Made by a program: the position numbers and the translations under genes. From an uncultured Eubacteriales bacterium (GTDB lineage: Bacteria > Bacillota_A > Clostridia > Lachnospirales > Cellulosilyticaceae): a stretch of 5,399 bases of DNA. Shown here one piece after another: positions 1 through 4,838 of the stretch. The stretch is taken from assembly GCA_900556665.1 (NCBI GenBank), contig USPX01000154.1, positions 1-5,399 on the forward strand. Reading direction: 5' to 3'. The first letter of the stretch is position 1, and every line of letters begins with the position of its first letter. The notes under the pieces are model-generated. The model was given only the letters and a program-made list of their open reading frames with translations, ran no database searches and was not told where the DNA came from.

Positions 1-39
1 AGCATACAAGATAATGGTGCATATATAATAAGGGTAACA

Positions 40-90
40 AAGGAGGATAAACACTTGCCATATTAGGCGAGTTTCTATCCTCCTTATTTT
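40..90 (+). terminator. Rho-independent terminator of an upstream gene outside the window
   Basis: A 10-bp perfect stem (AAGGAGGATA at 40-49 with TATCCTCCTT at 76-85) is topped by a second helix (CTTGCC at 54-59 with GGCGAG at 66-71, one G-T pair) and followed by ATTTTTAAT. The T-run lies on the plus-strand side, so it most likely ends a plus-strand gene left of the window. Read on the minus strand the hairpin is followed only by TTTGTT, so it could serve weakly as the end of the sigma operon coming from the right. No coding potential is visible in 1-128. Confidence 0.7.
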
Positions 91-128
91 TAATAATTGT
101 TGTATTAAAAGCCATAAAGATTAATTGA

Positions 129-740
129 TCATTGTTTTTTTAAGACAAGATAAAGCGGCTTATCTACGCGGCAATAGGTATAATCACCATTTTTCCATTC
201 CATAAACATATATGTGTCGTCGTTAATTGTTTTGATAAAGTACTTACTAGCTGTACTATCTGCATATTCAAGAATATAATGTTTAGTCCAAGTAAAGGCA
301 CTGGACGTTGCGACTATATCACCTACTGAGTTCTCAATTAAATTATGAACAATGCCATCTTCTTCAAATACAAGTCCACGTAGATATAAGTCATCAATAG
401 AAAAGTTTTGTTTATTAACATCAAAGTCAGCTATAGTAGGGACAAAGTCAACAGATTCCCATCTACCTAATATTTGTTTATCTGATTTAAAAGGCATATT
501 AATAAAGTCACGTCTAATAAGTCGTTCACCAGCATAGATGGTAGTAATAGAAATAGATGTAATAGCAGCAACTAAAATAATTGCTTTATATAATTTTTTA
601 TGTGTTAACCCATTTCTTTTCATAGTATAATCCTCCCAAAGTCCTTCGAAATTTGAAGAGACATTTTCTTGATCTAATTGCTCATGTAAAACATATTTAA
701 TAGCATTTATATGCTTTGTAGATTCTTTTAAAGTTTTCAT
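129..740 (-). CDS. Single-pass membrane protein, probable regulator (anti-sigma type) of the adjacent ECF sigma factor, with a BlaR1-like C-terminal domain
   Basis: The 203-residue protein has a cytoplasmic-looking N-terminus (1-49, with FEGLWEDY near 31-38), one hydrophobic helix at about 50-70, then an extracytoplasmic domain (about 85-203). That domain opens with ILGRWESVDFV (90-100) and closes with TYMFMEWKNGDYTYCRVDKP and YLVLKK. From memory, this WxxVDFV...MFxEWKxGDY...KPxYxVLKK pattern resembles the C-terminal domain of Firmicutes proteins annotated as BlaR1-like regulators; I see no penicillin-binding SxxK motif or metalloprotease HExxH motif. The ATG overlaps the sigma-factor stop as ATGA and has AGGAGG 9 nt upstream, so translation is probably coupled. 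Known of the arrangement: the second gene of an ECF operon usually encodes a membrane anti-sigma factor that senses an envelope signal. That role here is inferred from position and topology; no zinc-binding HxxxCxxC anti-sigma motif is present. The ligand is unknown. Confidence 0.7.
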   Translation of the reverse strand: MKTLKESTKHINAIKYVLHEQLDQENVSSNFEGLWEDYTMKRNGLTHKKLYKAIILVAAITSISITTIYAGERLIRRDFINMPFKSDKQILGRWESVDFVPTIADFDVNKQNFSIDDLYLRGLVFEEDGIVHNLIENSVGDIVATSSAFTWTKHYILEYADSTASKYFIKTINDDTYMFMEWKNGDYTYCRVDKPLYLVLKKQ

Positions 741-1276
741 AGTTCACGACCTCCTAATAGATATGTAATATTTTTTATTTCTTCATCTTGGCGAAGCTTA
801 GTAAGAGCAGCATTAAGCCTAGACTTACAAGTGCCTAAAGGAATTTTAAGAATTTGAGCCACTTCTTCTAGAGTCATATCCATATAGAAGTGTAAAACTA
901 GAACTTCTCGGAGTTTCAGACTAAGGGTGCTGATTTTATGCCATAAGTAACGATCTTCTTCTTTTTTTAAAAAATCTTGTTCTATAAAGTCAGTTTCATC
1001 TTGGGGTAATTTGGTGAGGGCCTCTAAGTGTATATGAAATATATTTTTACGATAATAGCTGCGAACCATATTGAGCATGATTTGATAAAGCCAAGGACGT
1101 ACAGGTTTAGTCATGTCAAAGGTATGATATTTATCAAAAGCCCTTATAAAGACTTCCTGAGAGATGTCTTCGGCTAATTCTTTAGATTTAGTAAGAAATA
1201 AGGCAGCGCGGTAAATGTAAATGATATTTTCTTCATAAAGTACCTTAGCTTCTTGTTTTGAAATGGTACCATTCAT
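737..1276 (-). CDS. RNA polymerase ECF-type sigma factor (sigma-70 family, group IV)
   Basis: The 179-residue protein has the two-domain ECF plan. Region 2 spans about 13-78, with AEDISQEVFIRAF (35-47, core binding and -10 recognition) and PVRPWLYQIMLNMVRSYYRK (58-77). A charged linker covers about 80-110. Region 4 spans about 113-165, with the helix-turn-helix LSLKLREVLVLHFYMDMTLEEVAQIL followed by GTCKSRLNAALTKLR. Regions 1 and 3 are absent, as expected for this group. It would direct RNA polymerase to a small alternative regulon, probably for an envelope stress. The start is supported by AAAGGAG 9 nt upstream (1286-1292). The last four bases overlap the start of the downstream membrane protein, its likely controlling partner. 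I cannot name the subgroup or an orthologue such as sigW or sigV from sequence alone. Confidence 0.92.
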   Translation of the reverse strand: MNGTISKQEAKVLYEENIIYIYRAALFLTKSKELAEDISQEVFIRAFDKYHTFDMTKPVRPWLYQIMLNMVRSYYRKNIFHIHLEALTKLPQDETDFIEQDFLKKEEDRYLWHKISTLSLKLREVLVLHFYMDMTLEEVAQILKIPLGTCKSRLNAALTKLRQDEEIKNITYLLGGREL

Positions 1277-1285
1277 TGTTAAAAT

Positions 1286-1330
1286 CTCCTTTCTAAAGGG
1301 TCTAGCCTATGCATAAAGGAGGTAATCTCC
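1286..1330 (-). promoter_or_regulatory. Leader segment able to cover the sigma-factor ribosome binding site
   Basis: On the minus strand the Shine-Dalgarno AAAGGAG (1292 to 1286) can pair perfectly over 7 bp with CTCCTTT (1321 to 1315) in the same leader, with a loop of about 22 nt. Part of that anti-SD, CTCC, can instead pair with GGAG (1330 to 1327) just upstream, so two exclusive folds exist. This could tune translation of the sigma factor. The sequences and complementarity are seen; the function is inference, and short anti-SD matches can arise by chance. Confidence 0.3.
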
Positions 1331-1342
1331 ATTTAAGAGACT

Positions 1343-1384
1343 ATTATAGACCAAGTATTTAAATGTACATTTATACTGTCTATA
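1343..1384 (-). promoter_or_regulatory. Interrupted palindrome overlapping a putative -10 box, control region of the sigma operon
   Basis: Positions 1345-1384 form a 40-bp dyad: outer arms TATAGAC (1345-1351) and GTCTATA (1378-1384), middle segments AGTAT (1354-1358) and ATACT (1373-1377), and a perfect 12-bp centre AAATGTACATTT (1361-1372). The right half lacks two 2-nt pieces found in the left half, so the dyad is not exactly symmetric. On the minus strand a perfect TATAAT (1348 to 1343) overlaps the edge of the dyad and would start transcription about 60 nt before the sigma gene. No good TTGACA lies 16-18 bp upstream of it, which suggests a regulated promoter or a different sigma factor. 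An operator role is inferred. Confidence 0.4.
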
Positions 1385-1483
1385 CACTGATTTTAAGAAA
1401 ATAGTTCGATTAAAATTAAAAAAATTTAAATTACAAAATAATTATAAAGCCATAGAGGGTAAGTTGAAATACATAGAAGAGGA

Positions 1484-1533
1484 AATAAAAAAGAGGGTGT
1501 CGCAAGGTTAATAATAATTTTGCGATACCCTCT
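1484..1533 (-). terminator. Rho-independent terminator of aroC
   Basis: A 14-bp stem (1492-1505 with 1520-1533; one G-T pair) and a loop of 14 nt are followed, on the minus strand, by CTTTTTTATTT. It begins 24 nt after the aroC stop codon and insulates aroC from the sigma operon downstream. Confidence 0.88.
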
Positions 1534-1557
1534 ACAAGTATTGATGGAATGCTTATC

Positions 1558-2655
1558 TTACTTAGATAATTTACGAATCGTATTCATATTAGAACCTAAG
1601 TTACAGAGAATAAGATCTGCAAGGGCAATGGCTGCCATAGATTCTACGACAACCACAGCACGTGGCACAATAACTGGGTCATGACGTCCTACGATTTCAA
1701 TGGTTGTTTCTTCTAAATTTTTATTAATGGTATGTTGCATTTGTGCAATAGATGGTGTTGGTTTAAAGTGAGCTTTAAAGAAAATATCAGTGCCATCAGA
1801 CATGCCCCCTAAAATACCGCCTGAATGATTGGTTTTCTTTGCAACCTTACCATCTTCAATACAGAAGGCATCATTATAATTAGAGCCTTGAAGTTTAGAA
1901 GCTTCTACGCCGCTCCCTACCTCGAAGGCTTTGACACCCCCAATGCCCATAATGGCATAAGCCAAAGTGGCATCTAGCTTATCAAATACAGTTTCACCAA
2001 TTCCAGCAGGCACGCCGCTAATAATGCATTCTACAATGCCCCCAACAGAATCCTTTTCTTGACGCATTTTTGCAATATAATCAAGTGCAAGTTCGGCTGT
2101 TTTATTACTTGGCATATTCACTGGGTTTTCACGTGCCTCATTTAGATTGAAATCAGTTTCGCTTACTTCAATAGGCCCAATAGAACGTGTATAAGCTGTG
2201 ACTGTGATGCCAAGCTCCTCTAAGAAACGTTTAGCAATGGCACCAGCAGCAACGCGGGCAGCAGTTTCACGGCCAGAAGAACGTCCACCACCACGATAAT
2301 CACGAATACCATATTTTTGATCAAAAGTATAATCAGCGTGAGAAGGACGAAAAACATCTTTTATATTACTGTAATCATGAGATTTTTGATTATTATTACG
2401 AATAAGTAGTGCGATAGGTGTACCAGTTGTCACACCTTCAAAAGTTCCTGAAAGTATTTCTACAAGGTCATCCTCCTTGCGAGTTGTACCAATTTGACCA
2501 TTTCCAGGCTTTCTTCTATTCATATTCTTCATAATATCTTCTAAAGAGATTTGTATATTAGAAGGGCAACCATCAATGGTAACACCTAAGGCTGGGCCAT
2601 GGGACTCACCAAAGGTAGAAACGCGAAACATTTTACCAAATATTGAACCAGACAT
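1558..2655 (-). CDS. aroC: Chorismate synthase
   Basis: This enzyme catalyses the last step of the shikimate pathway, 5-enolpyruvylshikimate 3-phosphate to chorismate, using reduced FMN as a cofactor that is not consumed. Chorismate feeds aromatic amino acids, folate and quinones; the enzyme is a cytoplasmic homotetramer. The family signatures are all visible in the 365 residues: TFGESHG (14-20) with the catalytic-region His19, NRRKPG (46-51), RPSHAD (103-108) with the second conserved His106, RGGGRSSGRETAARVAAGA (121-139), HSGGILGGMSDG (277-288) and GRHDPVIVPRA (323-333). Length is normal for the family. The start is supported by AAAGGAG 8 nt upstream. It stands alone with its own promoter and terminator, rather than in an aro cluster, and diverges from tgt. 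No flavin reductase domain is present, so it is the monofunctional bacterial type. Confidence 0.97.
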   Translation of the reverse strand: MSGSIFGKMFRVSTFGESHGPALGVTIDGCPSNIQISLEDIMKNMNRRKPGNGQIGTTRKEDDLVEILSGTFEGVTTGTPIALLIRNNNQKSHDYSNIKDVFRPSHADYTFDQKYGIRDYRGGGRSSGRETAARVAAGAIAKRFLEELGITVTAYTRSIGPIEVSETDFNLNEARENPVNMPSNKTAELALDYIAKMRQEKDSVGGIVECIISGVPAGIGETVFDKLDATLAYAIMGIGGVKAFEVGSGVEASKLQGSNYNDAFCIEDGKVAKKTNHSGGILGGMSDGTDIFFKAHFKPTPSIAQMQHTINKNLEETTIEIVGRHDPVIVPRAVVVVESMAAIALADLILCNLGSNMNTIRKLSK

Positions 2656-2695
2656 ATATCATGCTCCTTTCTTAAAATAGTAGTAAATAAAGATA

Positions 2696-2725
2696 ATTTT
2701 AACATAAACCCCTATAAATCTTCAA
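2696..2725 (-). promoter_or_regulatory. Putative sigma-A-type promoter of aroC
   Basis: On the minus strand TTGAAG (2725 to 2720) is followed after 18 bp by TAAAAT (2701 to 2696), with an extended -10 element TGT directly before it. Transcription would start about 35 nt before the aroC start codon. Spacing and motifs are seen; use is not tested. Confidence 0.5.
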
Positions 2726-2732
2726 TGAGAAG

Positions 2733-2763
2733 TGTTTATAATAATGATTAATGTTTATAATAA
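2733..2763. repeat. 12-bp direct repeat in the aroC/tgt divergent spacer
   Basis: TGTTTATAATAA occurs at 2733-2744 and again at 2752-2763, a period of 19 bp. It lies between the aroC -35 box and the tgt -35 box. It could be a pair of regulator half-sites or upstream A/T elements for both promoters, but in so AT-rich a spacer chance is possible. Confidence 0.4.
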
Positions 2764-2787
2764 ATATTAAAAATAGAGGGGCTATTG

Positions 2788-2816
2788 TTGAAAAAGTAAA
2801 TGATTTCTTGTACACT
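2788..2816 (+). promoter_or_regulatory. Putative sigma-A-type promoter of tgt-yajC
   Basis: TTGAAA (2788-2793), a 17-bp spacer and TACACT (2811-2816) fit the housekeeping consensus well. The start point would be near 2823, giving a leader of about 26 nt before the tgt ATG. No promoter is needed between tgt and yajC, so this probably drives both. Confidence 0.6.
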
Positions 2817-2848
2817 AGATTAGAGTATAAAAAGATTGGAGATACTAG

Positions 2849-3424
2849 ATGTATGAATTACTAAAAGTAGAAGGCCGTGCAAAAAGAGGGCGTTTTCATA
2901 CACCACATGGGGTTATTGAAACACCTGTTTTTATGAATGTTGCAACAGTAGCAGCAATCAAAGGGGCACTTTCTACAGAAGATTTAGAAAGAATTGGCAC
3001 ACAAGTTGTTTTATCAAATACTTATCACTTGCATTTAAGACCAGGGGATAAGCTTATTAAAGAATTAGGCGGGCTGCATAAATTTATGGTTTGTGACCGT
3101 CCAATCCTTACAGATTCAGGCGGATTCCAAGTGTTTTCACTTGCAGCAATGCGTAAAATCAAAGAAGAAGGAGTATACTTCTCTTCACATATAGATGGTA
3201 GAAAGATTTTCATGGGACCAGAAGAAAGTATGCAAATACAATCTAACATTGGTTCAACAATTGCTATGGCATTTGATGAATGTCCACCAGCATTAGCAGA
3301 CCGTGATTATATTATTCCATCTGTAGAGCGTACAACAAGATGGCTTAAACGTTGTATGGTAGAAATGGACCGTTTAAACAGTCTTGAAGATACCGTTAAT
3401 AAACAGCAAATTATTTGGTATTAA
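2849..3424 (+). CDS. tgt: Tgt N-terminal fragment (as read without frameshift correction)
   Basis: This 191-residue open frame contains the first half of the TIM-barrel: [15 protein letters not shown] (25-39), [12 protein letters not shown] (55-66), [11 protein letters not shown] (88-98) with Asp89, the base-recognition aspartate of the family, and AMAFDECPP (139-147) with Asp143. The last four residues (IIWY) are out-of-frame product. Alone it lacks the catalytic nucleophile and the zinc site and should be inactive. Confidence 0.85.
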   Translation: MYELLKVEGRAKRGRFHTPHGVIETPVFMNVATVAAIKGALSTEDLERIGTQVVLSNTYHLHLRPGDKLIKELGGLHKFMVCDRPILTDSGGFQVFSLAAMRKIKEEGVYFSSHIDGRKIFMGPEESMQIQSNIGSTIAMAFDECPPALADRDYIIPSVERTTRWLKRCMVEMDRLNSLEDTVNKQQIIWY

Positions 3425-3977
3425 TCAAGGTGGGATTCACCCTGATATTCGTATCGAACATGCTAAAGTGATTCGCGAATTTGATCTTCCAGGATATGCA
3501 GTAGGAGGACTTGCAGTAGGTGAATCTCATGCAGAGATGTATAATGTACTTGAGCATGTTGTACCATATCTTCCACAAAATAAACCAACTTATTTAATGG
3601 GGGTAGGAACACCAGAAAACATTTTAGAAGCTGTAGATCGCGGTATTGACTTCTTCGACTGCGTATTACCAGCTAGAAATGGTCGTCATGGACATGTTTA
3701 TACAAATCAAGGTAAACTTAATTTATTCAATCAAAAGCATGAAAATGACATGACACCAATCGCAGAAGATTGTAAATGTCCAACATGTCAAAAATATAGC
3801 AAAGCCTATATTAGACACTTATTAAAAGCAAAAGAGATGTTAGGTATGCGTTTATGTGTAATGCATAACTTATATTACTTTAACAATCTTATGACTGAAA
3901 TTAGAGAAGCATTAGATAAAGGCGAATTCGCTAAATACAAAAAAATGCGTCTAGAAGGTTATAAACAAAATAAATAA
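3384..3977 (+). CDS. tgt: Tgt C-terminal fragment (second frame after the +1 shift)
   Basis: The second frame overlaps the first. Family similarity starts at LFGINQGG (from 3411) and continues with [11 protein letters not shown] (37-47 counted from the TTG at 3384). [14 protein letters not shown] (90-103) carries the nucleophile Asp92. The zinc-binding set is CKCPTC (Cys130, Cys132, Cys135) plus His161 in MHNLYYF. The TTG at 3384 has no Shine-Dalgarno sequence in front of it, and the first nine codons do not look like Tgt, so independent translation is unlikely; the true extent is the continuation of the upstream frame. The stop is followed 18 bp later by the yajC start. Confidence 0.85.
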   Translation: MKIPLINSKLFGINQGGIHPDIRIEHAKVIREFDLPGYAVGGLAVGESHAEMYNVLEHVVPYLPQNKPTYLMGVGTPENILEAVDRGIDFFDCVLPARNGRHGHVYTNQGKLNLFNQKHENDMTPIAEDCKCPTCQKYSKAYIRHLLKAKEMLGMRLCVMHNLYYFNNLMTEIREALDKGEFAKYKKMRLEGYKQNK

Positions 3978-3995
3978 TAAATGGAGGAATCAAAA

Positions 3996-4394
3996 ATGAA
4001 CACAATTTTATTAACAGCAGCCGGTGGCGGTCTTATGAGTATTGGTGTAACAGTAGCATATATGGCGGTATTCTTTGGTGTAATGTGGTTCTTAATCATT
4101 AGACCACAAAGAAAGAGAGAAAAAGAAGTTGCAACAATGCAAGATAGCATTAAAGTAGGTCAATACGTACTTTTAAACTCAGGAGTATATGGTAAAGTTG
4201 TAGATATCGTTAATGATGTATTTATTGTTGAATTTGGTCTTAATAAAGGCGTACGTATTCCAGTTAAGAAGGTTGCTGTAGCAGCAATTCAAGAACCAAA
4301 TCTTGCAGTAGGTAAAAAAGCTGAAGATGTAGAATATGAATATGTAGAAGTAGAAGTTGAAGTTGACGAAAACGGAAACGAAATTAAAAAGTAA
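3996..4394 (+). CDS. yajC: Preprotein translocase accessory subunit YajC
   Basis: YajC is a small single-span inner membrane protein that associates with SecD-SecF and the SecYEG translocon; it is generally non-essential. The 132-residue protein has a short N-terminal segment, one hydrophobic helix at about 15-35 and, right after it, RPQRKREKE (36-44), the hallmark of the family. The conserved soluble part follows (VGQYVLLNSGVYGKVVDIVNDVFIVEF, 54-80, and KGVRIPVKKVAVAAI). ATG 3996 is chosen over ATG 3981 because GGAGG (3983-3987) sits 8 nt before it, whereas the upstream ATG overlaps that site. It lies 18 bp after tgt, a pairing common in bacteria (tgt-yajC-secDF), but here secDF does not follow; a terminator does. 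The C-terminal tail (about 111-132) is strongly acidic with alternating glutamates (EYEYVEVEVEVDENG). Confidence 0.93.
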   Translation: MNTILLTAAGGGLMSIGVTVAYMAVFFGVMWFLIIRPQRKREKEVATMQDSIKVGQYVLLNSGVYGKVVDIVNDVFIVEFGLNKGVRIPVKKVAVAAIQEPNLAVGKKAEDVEYEYVEVEVEVDENGNEIKK

Positions 4395-4395
4395 T

Positions 4396-4436
4396 AAAAA
4401 GCTGTTGTGATTTATTTAAGTCACAGCAGCTTTTTA
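4396..4436 (+). terminator. Rho-independent terminator of tgt-yajC
   Basis: The 10-bp stem GCTGTTGTGA (4401-4410) pairs with TCACAGCAGC (4421-4430) with one G-T pair; A5 before and T5 after extend the helix, and the loop is 10 nt. It starts directly after the yajC stop codon. The A- and T-tracts on both sides would let it work in both directions. Confidence 0.9.
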
Positions 4437-4599
4437 TTATATAAAATCTGTAAATTTATTTATAGAATAGGGCTTGTTTTTATGGGGTTTACAGGGAAAA
4501 TAAACTTTAATACAGTTATTTACAAATTAGGAATAAATATCTACATAATATTAAATATGAGTTCATACTTTATTAAAATATAAAGCGTATTATATATAT

Positions 4600-4712
4600 C
4601 AAGCAAGAGCAATCTTGCTTACAAAATCTCCCCATAATATATCTATTTTCCTGTTTATAAAATATGAACGGAACGAAGAGAAGGCCAAACCCCAATGGCC
4701 TTCTTTTTTTTT
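4600..4712 (+). ncRNA. Candidate small RNA of about 112 nt with its own terminator
   Basis: A perfect 8-bp hairpin (AAGCAAGA 4601-4608 with TCTTGCTT 4613-4620) is closed by GCAA, a stable GNRA tetraloop. After about 58 nt of mostly unpaired sequence a strong terminator follows (4679-4712). A TATTAT at 4588-4593 would place a start near 4600, exactly at the hairpin, although the -35 region (ATACTT 17 bp upstream) is poor. Two unpaired C-rich stretches, TCTCCCC (4627-4633) and the CCCC in the terminator loop, are of the kind Firmicutes trans-acting small RNAs use to pair with Shine-Dalgarno sequences. No protein gene explains the terminator, since yajC already has its own. I recognise no known RNA family; existence and role are inferred. 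Confidence 0.35.
4679..4712 (+). terminator. Strong Rho-independent terminator without an upstream protein gene
   Basis: The 8-bp GC-rich stem GAAGGCCA (4680-4687) with TGGCCTTC (4696-4703) and an 8-nt loop is followed by nine T residues (4704-4712). The T-run exists only on the plus strand, so it does not serve lysA. It lies more than 240 bp beyond the yajC terminator and would end a small RNA or act as a back-up. Confidence 0.82.
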
Positions 4713-4755
4713 ACAAAGACAATCATAAATCCTAAACATATATTCAAACCAATAG

Positions 4756-4801
4756 AAAAGGGCTATGATGCAACCATAAAGGTTTTCATCATAGCCCTTT
4801 T
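4756..4801 (-). terminator. Terminator of lysA, probably bidirectional
   Basis: A perfect 15-bp stem (4756-4770 with 4787-4801, GGGCTATGATG core) is flanked by A4 and T4, so a T-tract follows the hairpin on both strands. The loop contains a further small pairing (ACC with GGT). It lies 38 bp after the lysA stop and faces the plus-strand terminators, separating the convergent transcripts. Confidence 0.88.
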
Positions 4802-4838
4802 ATTTCTCTCTAGCCATTAGGGAATCTCTTTTTTCTTT

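Larger units (their letters stand above)
2849..3977 (+). pseudogene. tgt: Queuine/preQ1 tRNA-guanine transglycosylase, split by a +1 frameshift
   Basis: Tgt exchanges guanine-34 in the anticodon of tRNAs for Asp, Asn, His and Tyr for the queuosine precursor preQ1 in bacteria. The gene reads in one frame from ATG 2849 to codon CAA at 3407-3409, where the protein still matches the family (NKQQ). The next in-frame codons give IIWY and a stop at 3422, while the family sequence resumes one base later (LFGINQGG from 3411). Skipping one base gives about 375 residues, normal length. One inserted A in the AAA at 3408-3410, or loss of two bases of a missing codon, would both explain it. No other damage is visible and all key residues survive across the two parts, so the break is recent, a sequencing or assembly error, or (least likely) a recoding site. 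GGAG lies 7 nt before the ATG. yajC follows 18 bp after the stop. Confidence 0.9.
4395..4838. other. Protein-gene-free spacer between yajC and lysA
   Basis: This 444-bp AT-rich stretch has no credible open reading frame on either strand. It holds the yajC terminator (4396-4436), an isolated hairpin (4601-4620), a second plus-strand terminator (4679-4712) and the lysA terminator (4756-4801). In 4437-4580 I see nothing recognisable beyond weak promoter-like hexamers. Confidence 0.7.

Noticed and set aside
352..537. Plus-strand open frame of 61 codons
   Set aside because: It lies fully inside the membrane-protein gene on the other strand, has no Shine-Dalgarno site and a low-complexity product with no recognisable family.
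1308..1330. Plus-strand AAAGGAGGTAAT as a ribosome binding site
   Set aside because: No start codon at a suitable distance opens a frame on the plus strand; the element fits better as the anti-SD segment of the minus-strand leader.
3025..3249. Minus-strand open frame of 74 codons
   Set aside because: It is antisense to the conserved core of tgt (including DSGGFQ) and is a shadow of that gene.
3404..3424. Programmed ribosomal frameshift producing full-length Tgt
   Set aside because: There is no in-frame stop at the shift point, no internal Shine-Dalgarno stimulator and no known precedent that I am aware of for tgt; mutation or sequence error is simpler.
3981..3995. Upstream ATG as the yajC start
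   Set aside because: The GGAGG that must serve as ribosome binding site lies within these codons, and the ATG at 3996 is correctly spaced from it.
3959..4150. Minus-strand open frame of 63 codons with hydrophobic stretches
   Set aside because: It is antisense to the membrane helix of yajC; its hydrophobicity merely mirrors that segment.
4663..4736. Short frame starting ATGAACGGAACG and running through the terminator
   Set aside because: It has no ribosome binding site, is about 23 codons long, and reads through the GC stem and T-run, so it is a by-product of the terminator.
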